64,000 nucleotides of DNA, taken from positions 3,844,001-3,908,000 of the forward strand of contig NZ_CP059165.1 in NCBI RefSeq assembly GCF_013466425.1, read 5' to 3'. The position numbers and the translations under genes were made by a program. This document shows, piece by piece, positions 45,965-55,636 of the stretch (position 1 is its first letter; the number at the start of each line of letters is the position of its first letter). Below the pieces are notes generated by a model that was not told where the DNA came from, ran no database searches, and saw only the letters and a list, made by a program, of their open reading frames with translations. The DNA comes from Mycobacterium vicinigordonae (GTDB lineage Bacteria > Actinomycetota > Actinomycetes > Mycobacteriales > Mycobacteriaceae).

Positions 45965-47047
45965 TCAGCGAATAGTACCGGCGCCGGGGATCAGCGGCAG
46001 ATCCAGCGCGGTCACCCAGCCCGGCGACAGGTCGTTTACCGCTGGCACGGCGTTGAGGGCCCGCAGCCCGGTCGCCAGGCAGCCGGCCGCGGCCGCGTCG
46101 CGGCCCGAGCCGTCGGTGAACCGGAACGCGGTCTCCTGGAAAATGCTCGGGGTCCCCTCGATCTCCACGCGGTAGACGTCGTTGTCGTGGCCCGTCGGCC
46201 AGTCTGGGGCGGCGTCAAGTCCGATGCGGTTGACGTGCTCGAGTTGGATGCGCGTCTCGCCCTGGTAAAGCCCGTTGATGGTGAACCGGACGGCGGCCAC
46301 CTGACCTGCTTTGATGACGCCCTTGGCGGACTTGCGGTCGTTGGGAGTGACCCACTTGTCCCAGGTGGTCGTCATCTCGTCGAGCATGATCCCCGCGGCG
46401 TGAGCGATCATCGGCACGGTGGCGCCCCACGCGAAGATCAGCACGTCGCGGTTCTCCAGCATCGGGCTGTACTCGGGTTCGCGCCCGATGCCCATCTCCC
46501 GCTCGTAGTCGCCTTCGTAGTTGGTGTAGTCCAGCAGTTCCGACGCACGCACCTTCTTCACTTCGGAGCACAGCCCCATCAGGGTCATCGGGAACAGGTC
46601 GTTGGCGAATCCGGGGTCGATTCCGGTGGTGAAGCAGGACGCCTCGCCCAGCTCGCAGGCTTGGGTGATCGGCTCGATCCAGTTCGGCGGGTTCAGGTGC
46701 ATGGTTGGCCAGATCCAGGGCGTCATAGCCGTCGAGCACACGTCAATCCCGGCCCGCAGGAAGCGAGTGATCAGCGAAATATTGTCCTTGGCGTGCATGG
46801 CTGTCGGGCCGTAGTGCACCAGGGCGTCGGGTTTGAGGGCGATCAAGGCGTCGATGTCGTCGGTGGCGGTTACGCCGAGCGGTTCGGACAGCCCGCAGAT
46901 GTCACCGACGTCGCGGCCGACCTTGTCTGAATTGCTGACGCCGACACCCACCAACTCGAACAGGGGATGCTTGACGATCTCGGGGATCACCATCCTGCCC
47001 ACAAACCCGGTGCCCCATACGACGACTCTTTTTGCGCTTTGCGACAT
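45965..47047 (-). CDS. DapB-fold NAD(P)-dependent oxidoreductase
   Basis: The 360-residue protein has an N-terminal Rossmann domain (VVVWGTGFVGRMVIPEIVKHP), then a DapB-like C-terminal domain with TGIDPGFANDLFPM and a following ETTTTWDKW-like segment. It belongs to the dihydrodipicolinate-reductase-like/2,4-diaminopentanoate dehydrogenase family seen in many mycobacteria. The ATG has GGAGG 5-6 bases upstream. No specific substrate can be assigned. Confidence 0.85.
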   Translation of the reverse strand: MSQSAKRVVVWGTGFVGRMVIPEIVKHPLFELVGVGVSNSDKVGRDVGDICGLSEPLGVTATDDIDALIALKPDALVHYGPTAMHAKDNISLITRFLRAGIDVCSTAMTPWIWPTMHLNPPNWIEPITQACELGEASCFTTGIDPGFANDLFPMTLMGLCSEVKKVRASELLDYTNYEGDYEREMGIGREPEYSPMLENRDVLIFAWGATVPMIAHAAGIMLDEMTTTWDKWVTPNDRKSAKGVIKAGQVAAVRFTINGLYQGETRIQLEHVNRIGLDAAPDWPTGHDNDVYRVEIEGTPSIFQETAFRFTDGSGRDAAAAGCLATGLRALNAVPAVNDLSPGWVTALDLPLIPGAGTIR

Positions 47048-47141
47048 CAGACCTCCAGGTTTTGCCCCACCCGGGTTCACCATAAGTTGCTTGTCGAAAG
47101 GGTCTCGTAATCACCCCTGGGTGGTGACAACATGAACACTC

Positions 47142-47492
47142 ATGAACAGTCGTCGCGTAGCCACGTTTCTGTTGATCACCGGTACCGCATTCGCGGCCGC
47201 CACGGGAGTCGCGCAAGCTGTCCCCAACCCCGGCGAGTTCCCGCAGGTGCGCTACGAGGTCAGCGGACCCGGTGTCGCCGAATCCATTTCATGGCAGGAC
47301 GAAAAGGGCCAACAGCACGCGGTGAACGTGCCGCTGCCGTGGTCAACTCAGTTCCAGGCGTTTGGCGGGCAGGTCTTCGTCCTCAGCGCGCAGGGGCAGG
47401 GCACCATCGCCTGCAAGATCGTGGTCGACGGCAACGTCGTCAACGACGCGCATTCGACCGGGACTCCTGGCCGGACGGTCTGTTCGCACTGA
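47142..47492 (+). CDS. Small exported protein with MmpS-like beta-sandwich
   Basis: The 116-residue protein has a signal peptide (basic start, hydrophobic TFLLITGTAFAAATG, cleavage near AQA-VPNP) and a short beta-rich domain with the GQGTIACKIVVDGNVV pattern found in MmpS proteins, with a conserved Cys and a second Cys near the end. It lies 30 bp before cyp124, and probably shares its transcript. Confidence 0.82.
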   Translation: MNSRRVATFLLITGTAFAAATGVAQAVPNPGEFPQVRYEVSGPGVAESISWQDEKGQQHAVNVPLPWSTQFQAFGGQVFVLSAQGQGTIACKIVVDGNVVNDAHSTGTPGRTVCSH

Positions 47493-47521
47493 CGGGGACC
47501 CGCGGCGGAGGAGTAACACGC

Positions 47522-48814
47522 ATGGACCTCAAGATCGGGTCGAGCCTGACGCCGCGGACGAACGGTACGCAACCACCCGAGGTCGCGTTGGCCGACATCC
47601 AGCTGGGGTCCTTGGATTTCTGGGCCCGCGATGACGACTATCGCGACGGCGCCTTCGCCACCTTGCGGCGGGAGGCGCCGATCTCGTTCTGGCCCGCGGT
47701 GCAGATGGACGGGTTTGAGTCCGGCGCCGGGCATTGGGCGCTGACGCGGCTGGACGACGTGTTCTTTGCCAGTCGCCATCCTGAGTTGTTCAGCTCGACT
47801 CCCAGCATCACGATCAACGACCAGACACCGGAATTGGCCGAGTATTTCGGCTCGATGATCGTGCTGGACGATCCGCGTCATCAGCGGCTGCGCTCGATCG
47901 TCAGCCGGGCGTTCACGCCCCGGGTGGTAGCCCGCATCGAGGCCTCGGTGCGGGATCGAGCACACCGGTTAGTGACATCGATGATCGCCGAGCATCCCGC
48001 CGGGCGCGCCGATCTGGTCAGCGAACTCGCCGGACCGCTGCCGCTGCAGATCATCTGCGACATGATGGGCATCCCCGAAGAGGACCATCAGCGGATATTC
48101 CATTGGACCAACGTGATTCTCGGGTTCGGCGACCCGGACCTGACTGCCGATTACGCGGAGTTCATCCAGGTTTCGATGGACATCGGCGCGTACGCCATCG
48201 CGTTGGCCGACGACCGCCGAGTAAATCCCCATGACGACTTGACCACGGCGCTGGTCGAATCCGAGCTGAATGGCGAGCGGCTGTCGTCTTCAGAGATTGC
48301 CATGTTTTTCATCCTGCTGGTGGTGGCCGGCAACGAAACCACCCGCAATGCCATCAGTCACGGCGTGCTGGCACTGTCCCGCTACCCCGCCGAGCGGGAG
48401 AAGTGGTGGGCCGAGTACGACGGGCTGGCGCACAGCGCGGTCGAGGAGATCGTGCGCTGGGCCTCGCCGGTGATCTACATGCGCCGCACCCTGACCCAGG
48501 ATTTCGAACTCTCCGGCACGAAAATGGCGGCCGGTGACAAGGTTTCGATGTGGTATTGCTCGGCCAACCGGGACGAGTCGACCTTCGCCGACCCGTGGAC
48601 CTTCGATGTGGCCCGCGATCCCAACCCGCATGTCGGGTTCGGTGGCGGGGGCGCGCACTTCTGTCTCGGGGCGAACCTGGCCCGCCGCGAGATCCGGGTG
48701 GTGTTCGACGAATTGCGCCGGGAGATCCCCGACATCAGGGCCACCGCGGAGCCCGCGCGGCTGCTGTCGCAGTTCATCCACGGCATCAAGAGTCTGCCCG
48801 TCGCCTGGGGCTAA
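47522..48814 (+). CDS. cyp124: Cytochrome P450 CYP124 (methyl-branched lipid omega-hydroxylase)
   Basis: The 430-residue P450 has the I-helix motif VVAGNETTRN, the ExxR of helix K (EEIVRW), and the haem loop FGGGGAHFCLG with Cys381. It is strikingly close in remembered sequence to M. tuberculosis CYP124A1 (Rv2266), which hydroxylates the terminal carbon of methyl-branched lipids and cholesterol side chains. The ATG is preceded by GGAGGAG. It ends the block shared with M. tuberculosis. Confidence 0.95.
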   Translation: MDLKIGSSLTPRTNGTQPPEVALADIQLGSLDFWARDDDYRDGAFATLRREAPISFWPAVQMDGFESGAGHWALTRLDDVFFASRHPELFSSTPSITINDQTPELAEYFGSMIVLDDPRHQRLRSIVSRAFTPRVVARIEASVRDRAHRLVTSMIAEHPAGRADLVSELAGPLPLQIICDMMGIPEEDHQRIFHWTNVILGFGDPDLTADYAEFIQVSMDIGAYAIALADDRRVNPHDDLTTALVESELNGERLSSSEIAMFFILLVVAGNETTRNAISHGVLALSRYPAEREKWWAEYDGLAHSAVEEIVRWASPVIYMRRTLTQDFELSGTKMAAGDKVSMWYCSANRDESTFADPWTFDVARDPNPHVGFGGGGAHFCLGANLARREIRVVFDELRREIPDIRATAEPARLLSQFIHGIKSLPVAWG

Positions 48815-48920
48815 GGCGTGGTCCGCGGGGCGGTGTGCCGCCACCTGGTGAGCGACCGTTGCCGGCTAGTCGACCAATTGTGCTTTGCGGCAAGCATCGA
48901 CGGTCGCGCGACCACGCGGC

Positions 48921-49763
48921 TCAGCCGGCAAGCCACCCACAGATGCGCTCGTTGATTGCATCTGGCTTTTCCAGATGCAGAAAATGCCCAACGCCGTCGA
49001 TCATTTCGAATGTCGACCCGGGCGCCGGCAGATGTTGAGCCGCGCTGGCGACAACTTCGGCACCGAGCCCGCCGTCCTGCGTGCCGTGGAGATACAGGGT
49101 GGGGATCGGTGGCGGTGTGAACGTGGCTACCGCTTCGGTTTCGGCGTCGGGGTCCGCGAAGGCCGGGTTGAAGGTGGCGCGATACGGGGCGATGACGTCC
49201 GCGATGTTCTCGGCGGTGACGTGTTGGCGGAGCCACGAAATATCCTGTTGCGGGTCGTATCCGGGCGACCAGTCGGCCCACAGCTGCTCCCAGAAGCCCG
49301 GTTGGGTCAGCGCTGTCTCGGCCAGCCCGACCTGCTGGATCAACCAGATGTAGAACGATCGCTTGAGTTGCCGGTAGTTGAATATCGTGTCGCCCAGCGC
49401 CGCACTCGGCGGTACGGCCAGGGTCACCAGCGCGCGGAATGCGCCGGGGTCGCTGACGACCGTGCCATACCCGGTGTGGGCTCCCCAGTCGTGCCCGATG
49501 AGCACGGCGCGCTCGTCGGCGCCGTACTTGCCGCGAACCGAAAGGACTTGGCGCACATAGGTTCCCACGCTGATCGGCCCGCTGGCCGGGGAGTCGTAGC
49601 CCGGCAGCCATGGCGCCACCACCCGGTAGCCGCGGTCGGCCAGCACCGGCCCTAAATGTCGCCACGTGTGCGGGGTATCGGGAAATCCGTGCACAGCGAT
49701 GGCCAAGGGTTTCGTCGTGTCGTCGATGTCGCCGAAGATCAGCGGCTGGGGTCTGGCCACCAT
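48921..49763 (-). CDS. Alpha/beta hydrolase, epoxide-hydrolase/haloalkane-dehalogenase type
   Basis: The 280-residue protein has HGFPDT (oxyanion), nucleophile Asp92 in GHDWGA and catalytic His260 in GVGHFLH. An Asp nucleophile points to epoxide hydrolysis or dehalogenation. The cap region holds Tyr residues suited to an epoxide hydrolase. It is convergent with cyp124, whose product could be an oxidised lipid; a functional link is speculative. Confidence 0.88.
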   Translation of the reverse strand: MVARPQPLIFGDIDDTTKPLAIAVHGFPDTPHTWRHLGPVLADRGYRVVAPWLPGYDSPASGPISVGTYVRQVLSVRGKYGADERAVLIGHDWGAHTGYGTVVSDPGAFRALVTLAVPPSAALGDTIFNYRQLKRSFYIWLIQQVGLAETALTQPGFWEQLWADWSPGYDPQQDISWLRQHVTAENIADVIAPYRATFNPAFADPDAETEAVATFTPPPIPTLYLHGTQDGGLGAEVVASAAQHLPAPGSTFEMIDGVGHFLHLEKPDAINERICGWLAG

Positions 49764-49807
49764 CGCGTGCGCTCCTCTACATTCGGTATCGGGATGTGAG
49801 CATCAAC

Positions 49808-50404
49808 TCAGGTCGTGAGGTCGTAGACGAACAAGACCCGCGGATAGACGCTCAGCCATTCCGGCGGTTGCGGTATGCGCGCGACGTTCGCGGCGGTGGT
49901 AGCCAGCCAGGCCAGCGCCTGGCGGTACTCGTCGAAACGTGCAGGCGGATAAGGATAGCGGCGGTAGAACGCGAATGCGTGTACGTGGGCATACAGCGCG
50001 GCCTTGCCGATGACCCCGTCGGGCATGTCCTCGAAGACGAAGATGCGCCGGCGTGCGACCCGACGGCACTGTGCGGCCAGCGCGACGGGGTCGTGGCTGT
50101 GGTGCAGCACTTCGCTGAGCACGACATGGTCGAATGACTTGTCCGGGAACGGGATTGAGGTGCCATCAAAGTCGGAGTACTCGGTGAGCGTAATCTCGCT
50201 CGCGCGTGAGTCCGTCAGGTCGATGCCGGTCGGCTTAACCCCGTACATGTCGCGTAGGTAGACCGATAGATGCCCGGTGCCGCACCCGACGTCCAGCACG
50301 GTATCGCCGTGATCGACGTATTCGGCGAGCGCCTCGGCCTGGTCGCGCAGGCGCAGGGCGGGCTGCATGACGTGTTGCGCTTCAGAGAGTCGGCGACCAA
50401 ACAT
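49808..50404 (-). CDS. Class I SAM-dependent methyltransferase
   Basis: The roughly 198-residue protein has the SAM motif VLDVGCGTGHLSVYL, GIDLTDSRA and HVVLSEVLHHSHDP, as in UbiE-like methyltransferases. The start is uncertain: ATG 50404 has a weak GGCAGAG site, and a GTG at 50422 is an alternative. Its C-terminal end is hydrophobic (VYPRVLFVYDLTT). Substrate unknown. Confidence 0.8.
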   Translation of the reverse strand: MFGRRLSEAQHVMQPALRLRDQAEALAEYVDHGDTVLDVGCGTGHLSVYLRDMYGVKPTGIDLTDSRASEITLTEYSDFDGTSIPFPDKSFDHVVLSEVLHHSHDPVALAAQCRRVARRRIFVFEDMPDGVIGKAALYAHVHAFAFYRRYPYPPARFDEYRQALAWLATTAANVARIPQPPEWLSVYPRVLFVYDLTT

Positions 50405-50506
50405 CTCTGCCGAAGCTAGCACGGGTGGACCAGAACTTGCCCGAATCAGCCTCCTGCCGATCGTGCAGGTTTCCGCGCTCGACACGGCAGCATGGCCTAC
50501 AAACAA

Positions 50507-51229
50507 TTACGCTTCCCGAGGCTGCAGTTGATCGGTCAGTGCCCGGATCTCCTCGCGAAGCTCGTCGATCTGTGCGGCCGTCGCCGCCTGATTGGCGGTG
50601 TCGGTCTCCTCGACGCGCTGGACGATCCAGGAGGCGAGCGAAGCGGTCACCACACTGACCAGCCCGATACCACCGATCATCAGGATGACGGCGATAATCC
50701 GGCCGGTCACTGTGACCGGCGTCAGGTTTCCGTAGCCGACGGTCGTCATGGTGGTGATCGACCACCACACCGCCTTGCCAAACGAGTCGATGGTGGCTTG
50801 GGGTACGCCTCGCTCGGCGTTGAGGACTGCAAGTGAACCCGCGTAGGTCAGCAGCACGACACCGGAGATGGTGTAGAGCAGGATCCGGCCACGCACCGCC
50901 TCGCTCATGGCTCGCTGCAGCGCTTCCACCAGCACCACCAAGCGCAGTAAGTGCAGGGGGCGGATGAACGGCAGCAGCACCAGTAGCAGGTCAAACCAAT
51001 GCTGGACGAACCATCTCCAACGGTCGGTCGCCAACAGCAGGCGGGCAACATAGTCGCCGACGAAAAGCCCCCACGCGATCCAGCAGGCCAGCCACAGCGC
51101 GTACGACAGCTCACCGACGGGCCGGGCCAGCACCTGGATGGAATACATAACGAGAAAGGCGAGGGCGATCAGGGCGAGCGGCCACTCAGTGCGCTGCGTC
51201 CACAGCTGTTCCTTCGAGAGGTCAGACAT
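50507..51229 (-). CDS. Voltage-gated-type potassium channel
   Basis: The 240-residue protein has S1-S4-like helices (residues about 16-105), an S4-like segment RPLHLLRLVVLVEALQRA with few positive charges, a pore helix WWSITT, selectivity filter TVGYG (163-167) and S6, then a C-terminal coiled-coil-like tail (from about 213). It resembles KvAP-type prokaryotic channels. The sparse S4 charges suggest weak voltage sensitivity, which is inference. It is divergent from the LCM-type methyltransferase. Confidence 0.92.
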   Translation of the reverse strand: MSDLSKEQLWTQRTEWPLALIALAFLVMYSIQVLARPVGELSYALWLACWIAWGLFVGDYVARLLLATDRWRWFVQHWFDLLLVLLPFIRPLHLLRLVVLVEALQRAMSEAVRGRILLYTISGVVLLTYAGSLAVLNAERGVPQATIDSFGKAVWWSITTMTTVGYGNLTPVTVTGRIIAVILMIGGIGLVSVVTASLASWIVQRVEETDTANQAATAAQIDELREEIRALTDQLQPREA

Positions 51230-51320
51230 GGGGCACAGCGTATCGGCAGCAAAGGCAAGACTTTTCGAGAATGCCTAAGCGGGCAGCTTGGAGGTGATCG
51301 CCGGAACTAGGATCTGGCGT

Positions 51321-52148
51321 ATGACCGACCTCGTGCTCGACGGCAACATCCTGGAGGGGGTTTCGGCTACCTGCTTGTGGACCCTGTACTACCGCAGCAC
51401 CGAGGCCCAGCGCTCCGGCGGGGTGATCCACGACCCGTGGGCGGTCGAACTGCGCCGCGCAATTTCCTACGACTACTCGAAGTTCGGCAAGCCGAGCCAG
51501 GTGCACGCACTGCGCGCGCGTTCGTTCGACGCGGTGACCGCGGATTATCTGACGGCGAATCCGAAGTCGGCGGTGGTGGCGTTGGCAGAAGGGCTGCAGA
51601 CCAGCCTGTGGCGTCTCGATCGGGCCGGGGTGGCCGACGAATTGACTTGGTATTCAATCGATCTGCCGCCGGTAATCACGCTGCGCGAACGCCTGCTGCC
51701 TCCGGACCGGCGAATCGTCGCGCTGGCGCAGTCCGCACTCGACCGCGGCTGGATGGACCGGGTCGATGCCACCAATGGGGTGTTCATCACCGCGGAGGGT
51801 TTGCTGATGTACCTCGACCCCGATGACGCGTTGGCGTTGATCAGGGACTGCGCGGCACGGTTTCCCGGTGGCCAGATGATGTTCGACTCGATACCGCACT
51901 GGTTCAGCCGGCGCACCTTGAAGGGGTTGAGACTGTCCGAGCGCTACACGGCACCGCCGATGCCGTTCGCCATGACCGCCGACGAAGGTAGTGCGCTGGC
52001 CGAACGCATCACCGGCGTGCGGGCGGCGCAGGACATACTGCTACACCCGGGCCGCGGCGCCTACAAGGTCGCACCCTCGCCACTGCTGAATCGAATCGGC
52101 GTCATCCGGCGCATCCGTCCGAGCATGACGCTACTGACGTTCGGCTGA
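51321..52148 (+). CDS. Leucine-carboxyl-methyltransferase-type (PF04072) SAM methyltransferase
   Basis: The 275-residue protein fits the LCM/PPM1 family common in mycobacteria: DGNILEGVSATCLWTLYYRS at the start, DPWAVELRR, ARSFDAVTADYL, and the SAM-binding VVALAEGLQTSLWRLDR where the usual GxG is AEGLQT. The ATG at 51321 follows AGGATCTGG; an earlier GTG is not needed. Substrate unknown; many family members are called polyketide or O-methyltransferases. Confidence 0.88.
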   Translation: MTDLVLDGNILEGVSATCLWTLYYRSTEAQRSGGVIHDPWAVELRRAISYDYSKFGKPSQVHALRARSFDAVTADYLTANPKSAVVALAEGLQTSLWRLDRAGVADELTWYSIDLPPVITLRERLLPPDRRIVALAQSALDRGWMDRVDATNGVFITAEGLLMYLDPDDALALIRDCAARFPGGQMMFDSIPHWFSRRTLKGLRLSERYTAPPMPFAMTADEGSALAERITGVRAAQDILLHPGRGAYKVAPSPLLNRIGVIRRIRPSMTLLTFG

Positions 52149-52253
52149 CCGGTCGCTTCAAGACGGCCCGCACCGCTGCCTCTGGGCCGCCAGTCTGACC
52201 CGCAACGGAAACGTAAGCCTCCCCACTTAAGCCGCAGGACGAGCACCGGCCGA

Positions 52254-53852
52254 CTACCAGAGGTAGACCACCGCGTCCTTCCCGCCGGTGCATCTGATCC
52301 AGGGGTTCGCGCCGTCGCCGGCGCAGCGCATCACGAAGTTGGGGCCGTTGCACTCCGCGCCCGGAATCGTCGGGCACGCAACCGAACCCGGCGCCGACAC
52401 CGTCCGCGCATCGTTGGTGGCGTTGCCGTAGGCAGTCCAGTACGAATCCAATACCGACTGCGCGAAGAAGCAGGATGTCTGGGGCGAGCCCCGCCCGCTG
52501 CGGGATCCGAACGCGGTGCTGTCGTTGCGATGGTAGCCGAGATCGCAACTTCGGTGGTCGGCACTTTGGTCTGGTCCGGTCACCAGCGGCGGCGTGACGT
52601 TGGCGGGGCGCGATGAGCTCGTCGACGATGAATTCGACGTACTGGCGGGCTCGCCCGAGTACGGGGGAATCGTGGCCGGGACGGTCGCCGAGCTCGCAGC
52701 CGAGCCCCGCGACGGGTCCGACTTGGCCAGCAGGCCGATGACCACCCCGATCACACCGAGCACCAACACCGCGCAGGCCCCGATCACGGCGGGCAGCACC
52801 CAGCGCCGATCACGTTGCACCGCAACCTGATTAGGGCTCACTGGTTGCGGCCCCGATGGCGGGAACGTCTGCGCATACACCTGTTGATACGGCGCCGGCT
52901 GCGACGCTTGAGGCGACGGCTGCGACGGCTGATATGGGCGCGGCTGGGTCGGCGGTGCGGGCGGCCAGGACACTGGCCGGGTCGGCGAGTCGTCGACCGG
53001 ATCAACGACGGTGCGCACACCGCTGCGCAGTGCCCGTTCGGCGGCGCGACCCAGCGCCCCGGCGCTGCCGTACCGGTCGTCCGGTTCCTTGGCCATGCCG
53101 CGCGCAATGACGTCGTCCAGGGCAGGCGGGACGCGCGGATTGGTCTGACTTGGCCGCGGCGGCGGCGTTGACATGTGTGCTGCGATTAGCCCGCCCTGCG
53201 TGTTGGAGGGAAATGGCAGCTGCCCGGTCAGCGCTTCGTAGAGCACGCAAGCCAGCGAGTACACATCCGCGGCGGGTGTGATCTCGGTGCCGGCGAATCG
53301 TTCCGGCGCCATGTAAGCCCACGAGCCGACCCGCATGTCGGTCGCGGTGAGACGGGTGTTCTCCCCCACCACCTCGGCGATCCCGAAGTCGACCAGGTAG
53401 GCGAAGTCGGCCGGGGTCACCAGGACGTTCTGGGGCTTGACGTCGCGGTGGACCAGCCCCTCGCCGTGCGCGGCGTCCAGCGCCGCGGCGATCTGGTTGA
53501 TGATTGCGACCGCGCGCGGTGGGTCCAGCGGGCCTCTTGCCAGCAGACCTTCCAGGTCTTTGCCGCGGACCAGCCGCATGTCGATGAACAGCGAACCGTC
53601 GATCTCGCCGAAGCCGTGAATCGGAATGACGTGCGGTTCCTGCAGTGTCGCCGCGGCGTGCGACTCTCGTTCGAATCGGGTGCGGAATTTGCGGTCGTGG
53701 GCGTATTGGCTCTTGATGATCTTGAGAGCGACGGACCGGCCGATCTGGTTGTCGTGGGCCTCGTAGACCTCGCCCATGCCGCCCTTGCCAAGGACGCCGG
53801 TGATCGTGTATTTGCCGAATGTCGTGCCGACTCGCTGATCTGCCGCTGACAC
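52254..53852 (-). CDS. Membrane Ser/Thr protein kinase (PknF/PknJ-type)
   Basis: The 532-residue kinase has a Gly-rich loop GKGGMGEVY, Lys44, HRDVKPQN with catalytic Asp137, DFG at 155-157 and APE. A Pro/Gln-rich juxtamembrane linker (about 285-345) leads to one membrane helix (351-375) and an extracellular domain of about 155 residues with several Cys (RSCDLGYH, TSCFF, VACPT, AECNG, MRCAG, IRCTG), probably disulfide-bonded. GTG start with GGGAGG upstream. The ectodomain implies an environmental sensor. Confidence 0.92.
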   Translation of the reverse strand: MSAADQRVGTTFGKYTITGVLGKGGMGEVYEAHDNQIGRSVALKIIKSQYAHDRKFRTRFERESHAAATLQEPHVIPIHGFGEIDGSLFIDMRLVRGKDLEGLLARGPLDPPRAVAIINQIAAALDAAHGEGLVHRDVKPQNVLVTPADFAYLVDFGIAEVVGENTRLTATDMRVGSWAYMAPERFAGTEITPAADVYSLACVLYEALTGQLPFPSNTQGGLIAAHMSTPPPRPSQTNPRVPPALDDVIARGMAKEPDDRYGSAGALGRAAERALRSGVRTVVDPVDDSPTRPVSWPPAPPTQPRPYQPSQPSPQASQPAPYQQVYAQTFPPSGPQPVSPNQVAVQRDRRWVLPAVIGACAVLVLGVIGVVIGLLAKSDPSRGSAASSATVPATIPPYSGEPASTSNSSSTSSSRPANVTPPLVTGPDQSADHRSCDLGYHRNDSTAFGSRSGRGSPQTSCFFAQSVLDSYWTAYGNATNDARTVSAPGSVACPTIPGAECNGPNFVMRCAGDGANPWIRCTGGKDAVVYLW

Positions 53853-53897
53853 CGTGATCGCCTCCCGTAGGGATTATGCGGCACAGTCCCGGGTTGT

Positions 53898-54800
53898 CTA
53901 GCGTTTGCCCGGACACTGCCCGGCGGGCAGCTGGGCGAGGTGGCCGGCCAGCCAGCTGGCGGCTTCGTCGAGGGCGCGCCTGCCGTCGTCGAACGATCCC
54001 GACATCGGTTGCGCGGCAATGGCGATGGCGGTTTTCCCGGACGCGGTGTCGATGACGCCGAGTTGGCGGACCAGGTACTTTCCGGATTCGGACGGGCCCC
54101 AGCCGCCTTTGAATCGGGCACCGGCCATGGCGCCGATTCCCCAGGTCTGCTGCGCTTCGATTTCTGCCATCAGATTGAAGATCGGGTCATTCTGCTTGTT
54201 ACAGAATGCGTTCGCGATGAAATGCGCCTGATTCGCCAGCGACCAGATCGTCTGGCCGAATGCGGTGAATTCGGGCCGCACTTTCCGCGACTGAACCGTG
54301 GTCGGGTCGCCGGTTTCCTGCAGTATTTGCTGCACTTTGCGCGCGGCGGTGGCCGGATCGCCCAGTTGCTGCCAGAGCGCTTCGGCGGCGGCGTTGTCGG
54401 ATTGGGTGATCGCGGCCCGCATCTGGTCGGTGAGATGGCCCTGCTCGCGATAGGCAGCGATCACCAGGGGCACCTTGCTGGTGGACCAGGCCGGTCCCTG
54501 CTTCCAGTCGCCCCAGGTCGTGGGCGGTTCCGCGCTGCCGACGGCTGCTACGGCCAGGCCCATGGTGGCGTTGCGTCGCGTGGCCAATTGGGCAAATTCC
54601 GTTGGCAGATCGGGATAGGCGGCGGCTGGGGAGCCGCGGGTTGTGGACGAAGCCGGCGGGGCGATGGCGGGGTGTCGGGCCGGGGGTCTGCGATTGGTGT
54701 AGCGGGCGGTGAGCGTCACGATCGCGGCTGCCACCACCAATGTGGCCGCAACCGCGATGACGCGCCGGGTGCTACCCCGCTCTGGCTTGGAGATAGGCAA
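53898..54800 (-). CDS. Beta-lactamase-fold membrane-anchored protein
   Basis: The 300-residue protein has an N-terminal membrane helix (residues 12-33), a Pro-rich linker and a class A-like serine hydrolase domain: STSK for SxxK, SDN, and KGGWG in place of KTG. The Glu166 region is not obvious, so it may be a PBP-like or non-hydrolytic homologue. Its start lies 29 bases inside the end of the amidase gene, indicating co-translation and a joint role at the wall. Confidence 0.85.
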   Translation of the reverse strand: MPISKPERGSTRRVIAVAATLVVAAAIVTLTARYTNRRPPARHPAIAPPASSTTRGSPAAAYPDLPTEFAQLATRRNATMGLAVAAVGSAEPPTTWGDWKQGPAWSTSKVPLVIAAYREQGHLTDQMRAAITQSDNAAAEALWQQLGDPATAARKVQQILQETGDPTTVQSRKVRPEFTAFGQTIWSLANQAHFIANAFCNKQNDPIFNLMAEIEAQQTWGIGAMAGARFKGGWGPSESGKYLVRQLGVIDTASGKTAIAIAAQPMSGSFDDGRRALDEAASWLAGHLAQLPAGQCPGKR

Positions 54801-55521
54801 CGATCCCCTTCGTGACGGCGGTGGCGTAGCGGGCGCGGCCGTCGGCGCTTTCCATGGTGGCGGCGTCCTCGGCGTTCTTCATGTTGCCGAGCTCCACCAG
54901 GACGGCCGGGTACTGCGCCAGGTTCAGGCCGGCCAGGTCGGCGCGACCGTACAGGCCATCGGATCCGATGTAGTTAGACGGCGGGAATCCCTCGGCGATG
55001 AGCGCGGACCGCATCGCGTTGGCCAGTTGCATGGTCGGCCCTTGCTGGGCGTCGTTGAGCGGTGGGCTGGAGTAGTTGACGTGGAAGCCGTGTCCGGACG
55101 GGGGGCCGCCATCGGCATGGATGCTGACGATCGCGTCGGGGTGGGCCGCGTTGGCGCGGGCGGCGCGGTCGTCGATGCACGGTCCGACGGAGTTGTCGTC
55201 GCTTCGGGTGAGGTCGACGTTGACGTTCATCCCGCGCAGATTGTCCGCGACCAGGTTGGTGACGGCCCAGGTGAACGCGTGCTCGGGGTAGCCGTTGCCC
55301 GCCGCGGTCCCCGAGGTGTTGCATGGCTTGGTGCCGCCTCTTCCATTGGGGACCTGCTGGTTGATCGAAGCGTCGGCAATGGCATTGTGGCCCGGGTCGA
55401 GGACGACGGTCATCCCCGCGATTCCGGCCGCCTTCGAGTGCGGCGCGCTGAGGGCGGCGGCGAGGACTACCGGTGCTGCGGCGACACATTTCAACACGCC
55501 GCGCCTGGAAACTCGGCTCAC
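54772..55521 (-). CDS. Tat-exported N-acetylmuramoyl-L-alanine amidase (Rv3717/Ami1-like)
   Basis: The 249-residue enzyme starts at GTG 55521 with a twin-arginine signal (SRRGVLKCVAAAPVVLAAALSAP), then an Amidase_3 domain: DPGHN (first His), YPEHAF (Glu), SIHADGG (His), and the late VELGNMKN with the catalytic Glu. It removes stem peptides from peptidoglycan. It resembles M. tuberculosis Rv3717 closely. Its end overlaps the beta-lactamase-fold gene. Confidence 0.92.
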   Translation of the reverse strand: MSRVSRRGVLKCVAAAPVVLAAALSAPHSKAAGIAGMTVVLDPGHNAIADASINQQVPNGRGGTKPCNTSGTAAGNGYPEHAFTWAVTNLVADNLRGMNVNVDLTRSDDNSVGPCIDDRAARANAAHPDAIVSIHADGGPPSGHGFHVNYSSPPLNDAQQGPTMQLANAMRSALIAEGFPPSNYIGSDGLYGRADLAGLNLAQYPAVLVELGNMKNAEDAATMESADGRARYATAVTKGIVAYLQARAG

Positions 55522-55636
55522 CGCGCGATGGTAACAACCTGGCCGGGTCGCGCGCCCTTCACCATTCTTTGTCCGCGAGCGCTGCCGCACGGCCATTCCG
55601 CACCAGATTTCTCGCAGTGCCGTTACGCTCACCGTC

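Noticed and set aside
47132..47521. Long fused frame running from the small exported gene into cyp124
   Set aside because: A separate ATG with GGAGGAG begins cyp124, and the upstream part reads the exported-protein gene out of frame.
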